Part shown: positions 51,748 to 60,130 of the stretch, piece after piece | Position numbering within the stretch: the stretch's first letter is position 1 | Layout: each line of letters begins with the position of its first letter | From: Phototrophicus methaneseepsis | GTDB lineage: Bacteria; Chloroflexota; Anaerolineae; Aggregatilineales; Phototrophicaceae | Reading direction: 5' to 3' | Length of the DNA stretch: 64,000 nt | NCBI RefSeq assembly: GCF_015500095.1 | Contig: NZ_CP062983.1 | Coordinates: 1,178,001 to 1,242,000 of the forward strand | Notes under the pieces: model-generated | Database searches by the model: none | Told to the model about the DNA's origin: nothing | Seen by the model: the letters and a program-made list of their open reading frames with translations, nothing else | Translations under genes and position numbers: made by a program

Positions 51748-53928
51748 ATGTCAACGCACGATATGTTGAATGAAGATAGCCGCACACCGCACCCGCCGCT
51801 GCCAGAGCTAACGCCGGAGACGTATATCAATCGTGAGCTGAGCTTGATTGACTTTCAACGTCGTGTGCTGGAACTGGCGAAGGATGAGAGCATCCCGCTT
51901 TTGGAGCGCGTTAAGTTCTTGGCTATTGTGGGCAATAATATCGACGAGTTCTTCATGGTGCGCGTACCAGGCTATATCCAGAAGGTCAAACTGGGGATTG
52001 TGCGTACCCGGCCTGATGGCATCCCCCCGCAGACGCTCATGCAGATGATTCACAAAGAAATCTCTGATTTGATCCAGCAGCAGCGCGAGACGATGAGCCG
52101 CCTCTTCACCCTGTTAAAGCAGGAAAATATCGCCATCCTCAGCTTTAGCGATCTGGATGCAGACGAGCGCCGCGCCGTCCGTGAATATTTTAAAACAGAA
52201 GTATTCCCTATTCTGACGCCGTTGGCCGTTGATCACGCGCGACCCTTCCCGTTTATTTCCAACCTCAGCCTAAACCTGGGCGTTCATCTGGAACGCTATT
52301 CAGAAGAGAATGATGAAATTGAGACGGAATTTGCGCGCATCAAGGTGCCTGTGCAGGATAGCTTACCGCGCCTGGTAAGCCTGAATCAGGTCCTGACCCG
52401 CTACGGCGCAGACCCCATCGACGGGCATAAGTTCCTGTGGATTGAAGATATTATCATCGACAGCCTGGATGTGCTCTTCCCCGGTATGACGATTGCGGAA
52501 GCCTTCCCGTTCCGTGTGCTGCGCAATAGTGATATTGATTACGAGATGGAACAGGAAGACGACGAAATCCTGGATGTGGCCGCTATCATCGAACATGGTG
52601 TGCGGGAACGTCGCTTTGGCTTTGTGGCACGGGTGAGCGTCCCCAATACAATCAGCGAGCGGATGCTGACACACTTGCTCAACGGCCTTGAAGTACGAGA
52701 AGAAACAGGCGTCTATCTCATTGATGGGCATCTGGGCAGCGCGAATTTATTTGAACTGGCTGCTGTTGATCGCCCTGACCTCAAGTATCCGGCTTATGTG
52801 CCACGTTACCCGGATGCCTTCCAGCCAGATGGCAATATCTTCGAGTCGATTCGCCGTCAGGATATCCTCGTTCATCATCCCTATGATTCATTTACGCCCG
52901 TTGAAGAATTCTTTAAGCAGGCGGCACACGACCCGGATGTGGTCGCTATCAAGGCGACGCTTTATCGCGTGGGTAAGAATTCGCCCATTGTGCAGCAGTT
53001 GATGGAAGCACGCGACAACGATAAGCAGGTGACGGTTCTCGTTGAACTGAAAGCGCGCTTTGACGAAGAGAATAACCTGGAATGGGCGCGCCAGATGGAA
53101 GCGAAGGGCGTCCATGTGCTCTATGGTGTGGAAGAACTACCCGTCAAGACCCATGCGAAAGTTTCCCTGGTCGTCCGGCGAGAAGGCGCAGGCATCCGCC
53201 GCTATGTGCACCTGGGCACAGGCAACTACAATGCTTCTACGGCGCGTCTCTATACGGACCTGGGCTTGCTCACCTGCAATCCTGAATTAGCTGATGATGC
53301 CAGCCGCCTCTTCAATCGCCTGACAGGTTATGGACCGGAGACGCATTACAACCGCCTGTTGGTCGCGCCGGAGTATTTAACCAATACGCTGATTGCCCTG
53401 ATTGATAATGAGATCGAAGCGGCCAGAGCAGGCAAGGACGCGGGCCTCGTCTTTAAGATGAACCAGCTTGAAGAAGATGTCATGATCCAGAAGCTGTACG
53501 AGGCCTCTCAGGCAGGGGTACAGATTGATTTGATCGTACGGGGTATTTGCTGCTTGCGTCCAGGCTTGCCAGGGATCAGCGAAAATATCCGCCTCAGGAG
53601 CATTGTTGGGCGCTTTTTGGAGCACAGCCGCATTTACTACTTCCAGAATGCGCCGTTGGAGCAGCAATTTTTGCTGGGTAGTGCGGATCTGATGCGGCGT
53701 AATCTCTACAATCGCGTTGAGGTCGTTTTCCCTATCTTCGACCAGCGCCTGCGAGAAAAGCTTCTGCGTCTGTTGGCGACGAGCCTGCGCGATAATACCA
53801 ATACCTGGGAACTGCGCGCCGATGGCAAGTATTATCGCTTACAGCCGGATAACGCTACTGTGAACTCTCAAGAGATCTTCACACGGCGCAGTTTTGGCTT
53901 ATTGATGCCCAACCAGGACAACGAGTAA
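51748..53928 (+). CDS. ppk1: Polyphosphate kinase 1
   Basis: A 726-residue protein, the usual PPK1 length. The N-domain starts YINRELSLIDFQRRVLELA and FFMVRVPGY. The catalytic C-domains hold His469 (PVKTHAKVSLVVRRE, the phospho-histidine) and His626 (LEHSRIYYF); their spacing of 157 equals that of E. coli His435/His592. It makes polyphosphate from ATP, reversibly. The ATG at 51748 is chosen since homology starts soon after; an in-frame extension to 51592 adds 52 residues unlike PPK. No ppx gene is adjacent. Confidence 0.95.
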   Translation: MSTHDMLNEDSRTPHPPLPELTPETYINRELSLIDFQRRVLELAKDESIPLLERVKFLAIVGNNIDEFFMVRVPGYIQKVKLGIVRTRPDGIPPQTLMQMIHKEISDLIQQQRETMSRLFTLLKQENIAILSFSDLDADERRAVREYFKTEVFPILTPLAVDHARPFPFISNLSLNLGVHLERYSEENDEIETEFARIKVPVQDSLPRLVSLNQVLTRYGADPIDGHKFLWIEDIIIDSLDVLFPGMTIAEAFPFRVLRNSDIDYEMEQEDDEILDVAAIIEHGVRERRFGFVARVSVPNTISERMLTHLLNGLEVREETGVYLIDGHLGSANLFELAAVDRPDLKYPAYVPRYPDAFQPDGNIFESIRRQDILVHHPYDSFTPVEEFFKQAAHDPDVVAIKATLYRVGKNSPIVQQLMEARDNDKQVTVLVELKARFDEENNLEWARQMEAKGVHVLYGVEELPVKTHAKVSLVVRREGAGIRRYVHLGTGNYNASTARLYTDLGLLTCNPELADDASRLFNRLTGYGPETHYNRLLVAPEYLTNTLIALIDNEIEAARAGKDAGLVFKMNQLEEDVMIQKLYEASQAGVQIDLIVRGICCLRPGLPGISENIRLRSIVGRFLEHSRIYYFQNAPLEQQFLLGSADLMRRNLYNRVEVVFPIFDQRLREKLLRLLATSLRDNTNTWELRADGKYYRLQPDNATVNSQEIFTRRSFGLLMPNQDNE

Positions 53929-54044
53929 CAGACGTTAATGGGCATACATAAGGGCCTTTTTTGTGATATGAGTGATAAAATAATGGCCTGAGATGGGGTT
54001 CACTCATATTGGAATCACACTTTTACTACCACCATACCGAACAC

Positions 54045-54055
54045 CCCGGTATAAT
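54045..54055 (+). promoter_or_regulatory. Putative -10 region of the phosphoesterase/regulator operon
   Basis: CCCCGGTATAAT has TATAAT at 54050-54055, 95 bp before the start at 54150. A 10-bp inverted repeat ATATGAGTGA/TCACTCATAT (53966-53975, 54000-54009) lies just upstream and might be a terminator for ppk or an operator. Confidence 0.5.
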
Positions 54056-54149
54056 GTGCAATAATGTATGTTGATTTGATTTTCTACAGGTCCCTCTGTG
54101 GTCCTGTTTTCATTGCCAGTTCCAGGTCGCCACTAAGGACGATAAACCC

Positions 54150-54881
54150 ATGCGTATTCTTGTTATTTCTGATATTCATGCCAACCTGACCGCCTTCGAA
54201 ACGGTGCTCAAAGACGCCAGGGGCGATTGGGAGTATGTGTGGTGCCTGGGGGATGTCGTCGGCTATGGGCCAGACCCGAATGAATGCGTTGAACTGCTTA
54301 AGTCGATGCCTCACCTGTGCCTCGCGGGCAACCATGACTGGGCTGCCCTGGGTCGGCTGGACATCCGCACGTTTAACCCGGATGCTCGCCGCGCGGTAGA
54401 ATGGACCCAGGAGACATTAAAGCCGGAGAACGTCGCCTATCTGGAAGACCTCCCCGTGACCTTCGTCATTGGTGAATACACGCTTGTGCATGCCAGCCCG
54501 CGCGAACCAGTCTGGGAATATATCCTGGAGCCGCTGGTCGCCGCGCTGAACTTCCCGCATTTTGAGACGCCTTTCTGCTTTGTCGGCCATACGCACCAGC
54601 CCGTGATCTATGAACTCGTTAGCGATAATGGCGACACGCGCGAACGCGCCCCCCGTTATCGTCAGGCCCATAAGCTCAACGGCCAGCGCCAGATCATCAA
54701 CCCGGGCAGCATCGGCCAACCGCGTGACCAGAACCCGGATGCCGCCTATGGCATCCTGGATACAGAAACGGGTGTCTTTGAACATCGTCGCATTCCCTAT
54801 GACATCGCCGCCACGCAAAAACGCATGCGCCAGTACGGCCTGCCGGAGCGTCTGGTCAATCGCCTGGAACATGGCTGGTAA
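54150..54881 (+). CDS. Calcineurin-like metallophosphoesterase (YfcE/MJ0936 type)
   Basis: A 243-residue protein with all the metal motifs: SDIHANL (D-x-H), GDVVGYGPDP, GNHDW, HASPREP and GHTHQP. These bind two metal ions to cleave phosphodiesters. The small size and lack of other domains match the YfcE/MJ0936 single-domain group; the substrate is unknown. It is followed 15 bp on by a DtxR-like regulator, so the two are likely one operon. Confidence 0.88.
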   Translation: MRILVISDIHANLTAFETVLKDARGDWEYVWCLGDVVGYGPDPNECVELLKSMPHLCLAGNHDWAALGRLDIRTFNPDARRAVEWTQETLKPENVAYLEDLPVTFVIGEYTLVHASPREPVWEYILEPLVAALNFPHFETPFCFVGHTHQPVIYELVSDNGDTRERAPRYRQAHKLNGQRQIINPGSIGQPRDQNPDAAYGILDTETGVFEHRRIPYDIAATQKRMRQYGLPERLVNRLEHGW

Positions 54882-54896
54882 GTGAGGCCGATACCC

Positions 54897-55568
54897 ATGA
54901 ACGACGAACTCAGCACCAAGATGCGTGCCTATCTGGCGGAAATTTATAACCTGGCAGATAGCGAAGCAGACGCCAATGGCTACATCAGCACATCCACAGT
55001 CGCAGACATCCTCAACGTCAGCGCCCCGGCTGTGAACCGCATGGTTAACCGCCTCAAAGAATTGGGGATGCTGCTGCATGAACCTTATCAGGGCATTAAA
55101 CTGACGCCAGATGGCGAGCGCGAAGCCTTAAAGCAGCTCCGCAGCCAGCGCATTACGGAATCATTCCTGGTGAAGGTGATGGGTTTTCAGTGGGATGATA
55201 TTCACGAAGACGCTCAGCAGATCAGCAGTGCCGCAGGTGAGACGATCCTGACGCGCATGGCTGAGATGGCAGGCAATCCGACGCACTCACCCCATGGTGA
55301 GCCTATCCCCAGCCTTGAAGGTACGCTCCCGGCAACCAACGATAAACCGCTATCCAGCACAGAAGCGGGGGATACGGTCATCGTTACACGCCTGCGCACG
55401 CGCGAAGCAGATCGTCTGAACTATATTGCGGCACTGGGCCTGATCCCTGGCGTGCAATTTGACGTGCTGCATATCGCGCCTTTCAGCGGGCCAATGCAGC
55501 TTAAAGTTGGCGATGAGTACCGCATCATCGGGCATAACCTAGCGGAACTCATCTATGTGCGTTCGTAA
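54897..55568 (+). CDS. DtxR/MntR-like regulator lacking the usual metal ligands
   Basis: A 223-residue protein. It has an N-terminal winged helix (YISTSTVADILNVSAPAVNR), a dimerisation domain and a C-terminal SH3/FeoA-like domain (DRLNYIAALGLIPGVQFDVL). In DtxR the metal ligands lie in HDEACRWEH; here the same place reads HEDAQQISS, so Cys, Glu and His of the primary site are Gln, Ser and Ser. The wing domain and order are otherwise normal. It may be metal-independent or sense another signal. The ATG at 54897 is preceded by GTGAGG. Confidence 0.82.
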   Translation: MNDELSTKMRAYLAEIYNLADSEADANGYISTSTVADILNVSAPAVNRMVNRLKELGMLLHEPYQGIKLTPDGEREALKQLRSQRITESFLVKVMGFQWDDIHEDAQQISSAAGETILTRMAEMAGNPTHSPHGEPIPSLEGTLPATNDKPLSSTEAGDTVIVTRLRTREADRLNYIAALGLIPGVQFDVLHIAPFSGPMQLKVGDEYRIIGHNLAELIYVRS

Positions 55569-55591
55569 GAAACCTTCGCGTTGAGGCTGCC

Positions 55592-55879
55592 TTAGCGCTG
55601 ATATTTTTCAATCTTCTTGCCAACGGCATTTTCAAACAATGTGAGGATTTCGCCTTCTGCCGGGAAGCGCTTCTCATCTGCTTTTGAGAAGACCATCTGA
55701 CCATCAACCTTGATATCAAAGATGCCTTTGCTGCCCATAATGAGCGTCAGCTTGTCAATCAAGTGTTGATAGTCGCGCGTTAATTCCCCAACGACTGTTA
55801 AGGCTTGCTCGCTGTAATCGCAGGGCGCGCAATATTCGACGGTGACAGTGTACTTCTTCTCATCAAGTGGGGTGCTCAT
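55592..55879 (-). CDS. SelT/SelW/SelH (Rdx) family protein, cysteine form
   Basis: About 95 residues with a thioredoxin-like fold and an N-terminal redox motif (VEYCAPCDYSEQ, Cys-x-x-Cys in place of the Cys-x-x-Sec of animal SelW). FDIKVDGQMVFSKADEKRFP is the family's second hallmark. It is a likely thiol oxidoreductase. Of three consecutive ATGs, the third (55879) has the best spacing to AGGA. It converges on the DtxR-like gene, and no terminator is evident between. Confidence 0.85.
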   Translation of the reverse strand: MSTPLDEKKYTVTVEYCAPCDYSEQALTVVGELTRDYQHLIDKLTLIMGSKGIFDIKVDGQMVFSKADEKRFPAEGEILTLFENAVGKKIEKYQR

Positions 55880-55984
55880 CATCATATCCTATAACTTGTG
55901 ATCTATTTTGTACAATTCACCTTCATTGTAACGCATCGGCTGTGCCCTGATCATCGAATGGACTGATGGCCTGGACCCACACAA

Positions 55985-56013
55985 TAAAAAAGGGCACATG
56001 CTCATGTGCCCTT
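55985..56013 (-). terminator. Rho-independent terminator
   Basis: AAGGGCACATG-AG-CATGTGCCCTT on the minus strand is followed by TTTTTATTG. It ends the nucleotidyltransferase transcript. Confidence 0.9.
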
Positions 56014-56047
56014 ATAAAAGGTCGCCTATATTTAGCAGGGTGCCTTT

Positions 56048-56833
56048 TTAAAGATCATCAATGGGGCTTTCCCCGTGCATCCACGTGATTTCACTATCTT
56101 GCAGGAACTGATTCGGCCAGCCTGTGGGCGGCTTTTCCCAGTCACGGAATTCATTCACCGTGTCGAAGAATGCATTGATATTCGCCTGAGAAGGGTCTTG
56201 CAGGGCTGTATCAATGCGCGCCATCAGGTTTTCTGGCTTCGCCGGCACATGTTCCAGCACGCGCAGGAACCACTTATGATATGGATAAAGCTGCTCATTA
56301 TGTGCCAGGATCATGCGCCCGCCAAAGAGCACCAATTTGCTAACAGCCGTGTTCAGCAAGTAGCGATTGTTATGCTTATGGGCTTCTGTCGTAAACCAAT
56401 GCCACCCTTCGAACTGGGCATAAAAGCGCTGAATGCGATTCGTTTTCTCTTCCACAGGGTAGCGGGTGATCTCACTGAGGAGTTGCTCCAGGTTATCAAT
56501 TTTGGAGAAGACAATCTTTGCATCCGCAAAGGCGAAGCGTGCTGGATCGCTGCCGGATTCCGCCACGTGCTGCATAAACCCGACGCTGACGATTTTGCCG
56601 TCCGCGTAGCCGCCTTCATAGGTGCATAAATCGGGATTATAAAACGTCAGGCGAGATTCCGCGGTGCGCTGTGCATAATCCTCATCCGTGACGACGATCG
56701 CAATATCGACATCGGAGTTTTCTTTTGCAAACCCATGAGCAATAGACCCCGTGAGCATTAATGCCTGCACAGCGGGATCATCCGAAAAATAGCGTGCAAT
56801 CCGTTCTAAGGATTCTTGATGGTGTGCGTACAT
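56048..56833 (-). CDS. Nucleotidyltransferase-fold protein
   Basis: A 261-residue protein. The N-terminal Pol-beta-like domain has GSIAHGFAKENSDVDIAIV, with the G-S and D-x-D that bind metal and NTP. A helical C-terminal domain (WHWFTTEAHKHNNRYLLN) follows. Similar proteins transfer AMP to antibiotics (ANT family) or act as toxin-like MNT partners; there is no HEPN gene beside it. The substrate is unknown, and an antibiotic role should not be assumed. Confidence 0.75.
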   Translation of the reverse strand: MYAHHQESLERIARYFSDDPAVQALMLTGSIAHGFAKENSDVDIAIVVTDEDYAQRTAESRLTFYNPDLCTYEGGYADGKIVSVGFMQHVAESGSDPARFAFADAKIVFSKIDNLEQLLSEITRYPVEEKTNRIQRFYAQFEGWHWFTTEAHKHNNRYLLNTAVSKLVLFGGRMILAHNEQLYPYHKWFLRVLEHVPAKPENLMARIDTALQDPSQANINAFFDTVNEFRDWEKPPTGWPNQFLQDSEITWMHGESPIDDL

Positions 56834-56930
56834 GTAACGTACCTATTACGTTGCTCAAATCAATAAACGGTGCCAACGTCGAGAAGTGACAATCGCCTCA
56901 TTTAAGATAGCGTATTTTAAGCTAGTGCAT

Positions 56931-58754
56931 CTATGTGGGTATAGGGAGACTCCGTGGCATTTGTGTATCCAGGAAATCTTCTGGCAGCCGGTGCAGGTTG
57001 GTAAAGGCGATGACTTTATGCGTTGGCAGCAAGCGCGGCGGGTTATCAACCGTCCAGATGAGCAGTTCCCGATCTTCCGTCAGCACGAAAAGCGGCAGCA
57101 CATCGGCTGTGTTCTGGAACAAGTTGGCGGAAATCGTCGTGATCTGCGCCCCACTCATGTACTGTGTTTGCAAATAGTCATAGGTGGTATCCGAATGGAA
57201 CAGAGGCGTGCCGCCGATATTAGGACTGATGCCGCCGCGACGGTCGCGCTCTGGACGGGGTAACTCATAGGTGTTGCGATGCCCGAAGACGTTTTCAAAG
57301 TGCTCTGCTGCCAGCGCGTTGACTTCGCTGTTGGGCGTCATCGCTACCAACCGCCCTAATCCGCTCAGGTCGATTTCATCCAGTGCCATTTCAGAGATCA
57401 CGCTGCCCAGGTAAGTTTCGAGGCCATGGGCACTTGCCTGATCTATATTGGATTGGTTGGTATCCGTTAGCAGCACGCGGATGCCCATTGAACGGATTTG
57501 CAGCGCGATCTGCTGGACCCATTCACTGGCCCCTACAATCAGCAAGCCCTGCGGGTTACTCTCCGAGAGGCCCAAGCGCCGTGCGACGACCCCGCTGGAA
57601 AGGCTGTAAACGATGACTGTGCCAATGATGACAGCAAATGTATACGGCACCAACAGTTCAGCACCGGGGTATTCCAGCTCGACCAGTTCCAGGGCGAAGA
57701 TAGACGCCACGGAAGCGGCCACAATCCCACGCGGTGCCATCCAGCCGATAAAAAGACGCTCTCGCCATGTTAAGTCGCTGCCTATTGTCGAGATGAAAGC
57801 TGCCAGAGGCCGCTCAATGAAGATGATGATTGCCACAAAGAGCAAGGTCTCCAGGCTGGCAATCTGTGTGAGTGCGCCGCGTGGCATCCGTGCAGAGAGC
57901 ATGATGAACAGGGCACCCAATAACAGCACTTGCAGGGATTCTTTAAACTCGATGACATGCTGGAAGTTAAAGCGTTTCTGGTTTGCCATGACGATACCCA
58001 TCACGGTGACCGTCAGCAAACCGGCTTCCGCCTGTAGGAAGTTACTCAGGGCGAAGGCTGCAATGACAAACATGAGTGTTCCCGCGTTTTGCAAGTTATC
58101 CGGCACCCAGTAACGTCGGTACAGCTCGATGATGATATTGCCCGTGATAATGCCGATGATGATGCCAATCAAGAGCGTGCGAACCAGCGTCACGGCTGCC
58201 AGCGCTAACCCCTGCTGTAAATTGGTGACGAAGATTTCTTCGAAGACGAGCAGGGCCAGGATAGCGCCAACTGGGTCAATGATGATGCCTTCCCACCGTA
58301 GAATAGAACTCACACGGCCAGAAGGGCGTATCTGGTTCAAGAGTGGGATGATGACCGTTGGCCCTGTGACGACCAGCGTCGCGCCCAGCAGCAGCGACAT
58401 CGCCACATTCAGGCCAAGCAAGAAATAGGCCGCGACGCCCGTAATGGCCCACGTCACCAGGACGCCAATTGTGACCAGGTTACGCACCACACCTTCTGTA
58501 CCGCGCAGGTCCTTCAGGCGCAGGCTCAACCCGCCTTCAAACAAGATAATGGCAACAGAAACAGATACAAATGGGAAGAGAAGCTCGCCCATCGTTTCGT
58601 TGATATGCAGGATTCCTGTTATGGGTCCGACGAGAATACCCGTCACAAGCAGGAAGAGTATCGAAGGTAGGCGCAGTCGCCAGGATGCCCACTGGGCGAC
58701 AATACCTAACACAATAATTAACGCGCCTTCAAACAAGATCGTCTCAGTATGCAA
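56931..58754 (-). CDS. CPA1-type Na+(K+)/H+ antiporter with TrkA-N domain
   Basis: A 607-residue protein. About 12 membrane helices occupy residues 5-400, with the ion-binding-type region IIIDPVGAILALLVFEE and LFEGGLSLRLKDLRG. From ~405 a Rossmann TrkA-N domain follows (LLIVGASEWVQQIALQI), which binds NAD(H), and a short C-part. It exchanges cations for protons and is likely gated by nucleotide. The minus-strand ribosome site AAAGGGGG precedes the ATG. It stands alone. Confidence 0.88.
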   Translation of the reverse strand: MHTETILFEGALIIVLGIVAQWASWRLRLPSILFLLVTGILVGPITGILHINETMGELLFPFVSVSVAIILFEGGLSLRLKDLRGTEGVVRNLVTIGVLVTWAITGVAAYFLLGLNVAMSLLLGATLVVTGPTVIIPLLNQIRPSGRVSSILRWEGIIIDPVGAILALLVFEEIFVTNLQQGLALAAVTLVRTLLIGIIIGIITGNIIIELYRRYWVPDNLQNAGTLMFVIAAFALSNFLQAEAGLLTVTVMGIVMANQKRFNFQHVIEFKESLQVLLLGALFIMLSARMPRGALTQIASLETLLFVAIIIFIERPLAAFISTIGSDLTWRERLFIGWMAPRGIVAASVASIFALELVELEYPGAELLVPYTFAVIIGTVIVYSLSSGVVARRLGLSESNPQGLLIVGASEWVQQIALQIRSMGIRVLLTDTNQSNIDQASAHGLETYLGSVISEMALDEIDLSGLGRLVAMTPNSEVNALAAEHFENVFGHRNTYELPRPERDRRGGISPNIGGTPLFHSDTTYDYLQTQYMSGAQITTISANLFQNTADVLPLFVLTEDRELLIWTVDNPPRLLPTHKVIAFTNLHRLPEDFLDTQMPRSLPIPT

Positions 58755-59137
58755 GGCGTGCCCCCTTTATGATTATGCTGTCGCGCAATGCACACGATAT
58801 ATTGCTGTATGAATGCTTTATTCTACTGTATCCACGCAAACATTGTCTCAATCTAATAAAAGTTCATCGGGCCACTCACGGAATGCTCAGATTCCTATGC
58901 CACTCTCAGGAAGAAATCATCTTAATGAAAGACGCTGCAACATCCCTGACCATGCAACGTATACGTTATAAGATGTGCGACAAGTTGCAAAATCATCTCG
59001 TTTAATGGCAAAGTCGCCTGAATAACGAGAAAGTAGTCACCCCAGGATGATAATGGTGGCATGATCATGGCGGCATGACGCCGCCGATTGAATGAAGACA
59101 TTGTCCTCGCCGCGACGACCTGATGCGTGAGGGCTTT
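58755..59137. other. Intergenic gap between divergent genes
   Basis: 380 bp between the antiporter and the EcsC-like gene. The minus-strand CATAAT near 58770 could be a -10 of the antiporter. No ORF, repeat or hairpin of note is seen. Confidence 0.4.
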
Positions 59138-60001
59138 ATGACAAAATTGGAGACCATTATGGGCATACAAGAGCAAATTGCAGAAGCCATCACCAGTGCC
59201 TTTGATGAACTGGGTGGCGACCCGAACAGCGCTGTTCAGGCAGCGCTTCGTCATAACCGTGTTGATGATTGGGTCCAGCAAGAAACAGCTAAAATCGCCG
59301 TTGCGGGTGGTGTTGAGATGGCCGTCCCAGGTTTGCATGCTCTGACAATCCCGGCGGGTATCACCTTTTTGTTGCATAAAATGGCGACGATTAGCTGGGG
59401 GATTGGGGCGCTGAAAGGGGCTTATATTGTCGAGACAGCGCAATATTCAGACCTGCGCAATATCCTGACGTTATGGGCGAATTCCTCTTACTATACGCCC
59501 CACGTCATGGATTACGTGGCGATCAAGATGGATTTGTTCGCGTATGTGTGCACCGTGGAAGGCTATCAAAAGCTGGAAGTAGCCATCGCCAATACGGATG
59601 CCAAGGACATCGATAACGTCATCGTCAATACGCTGCATGTGCTTAAGTCACTCGCGGATGAACTGGCGGAAGATGAGCGCGCCAAGCTCATGGTGAATAC
59701 CATCGCCGGGGAAGATGTAGCCCATCGGGCCATCGCTGCCTCTGAGGGGCGCTTGCCGCAACAGCCTGCGCGTATCGTCTCTACGGAGAAGAGCCGCCGC
59801 ATCAGTACGCGATTGGCGACCAAGCTGGCTTCCAGCATAGGCGCACGCGTCCCGGCACGCTTCTTGATGGGTTTCATCCCGCTGGCTGGTCCCATTGTGA
59901 ACGGCTTTTTCAATGCGCAGACCCTAGGCGAGATGGCCGAGACAGCGAAAAAATACTACGATCACCCCTTCACGATTAAGCAGTTAGACGACCTCACCTA
60001 G
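59138..60001 (+). CDS. EcsC-like protein (tentative)
   Basis: About 287 residues. A helical, Ala-rich protein with a central hydrophobic hairpin (VEMAVPGLHALTIPAGITF) and a later GFIPLAGPIVNGFFNAQTL, which resembles EcsC-family proteins of unknown function. The start is uncertain: ATG 59138 (GAGGG) and ATG 59159 (GGAG) both have ribosome sites; 59123 has none. It is a single gene between divergent and convergent neighbours. Confidence 0.5.
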   Translation: MTKLETIMGIQEQIAEAITSAFDELGGDPNSAVQAALRHNRVDDWVQQETAKIAVAGGVEMAVPGLHALTIPAGITFLLHKMATISWGIGALKGAYIVETAQYSDLRNILTLWANSSYYTPHVMDYVAIKMDLFAYVCTVEGYQKLEVAIANTDAKDIDNVIVNTLHVLKSLADELAEDERAKLMVNTIAGEDVAHRAIAASEGRLPQQPARIVSTEKSRRISTRLATKLASSIGARVPARFLMGFIPLAGPIVNGFFNAQTLGEMAETAKKYYDHPFTIKQLDDLT

Positions 60002-60043
60002 TACCCCGCATCTCTGGCTCAAGGGCCCCTTTCTATAAACCAA

Positions 60044-60067
60044 AAGGGCACGACATATCGTGCCCTT
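60044..60067. terminator. Bidirectional hairpin terminator
   Basis: AAGGGCACGA-CATA-TCGTGCCCTT lies between convergent genes, with T-rich runs on both sides (CTTTTC on the plus strand, TTTTGGTTT on the minus). Confidence 0.85.
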
Positions 60068-60130
60068 ACGCTTTTCTCTGCGCCTCTGTGCCTCTGTGTT
60101 GATTTTTAGATGTACAGTCTAAAAATTACC

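Noticed and set aside
55592-55879. Selenocysteine codon in the SelW-like gene
   Set aside because: The motif reads Cys-x-x-Cys with no in-frame TGA, so no selenocysteine insertion is needed.
56048-56833. Antibiotic resistance gene (aminoglycoside nucleotidyltransferase)
   Set aside because: Only the general nucleotidyltransferase fold is visible; the substrate cannot be told from sequence.
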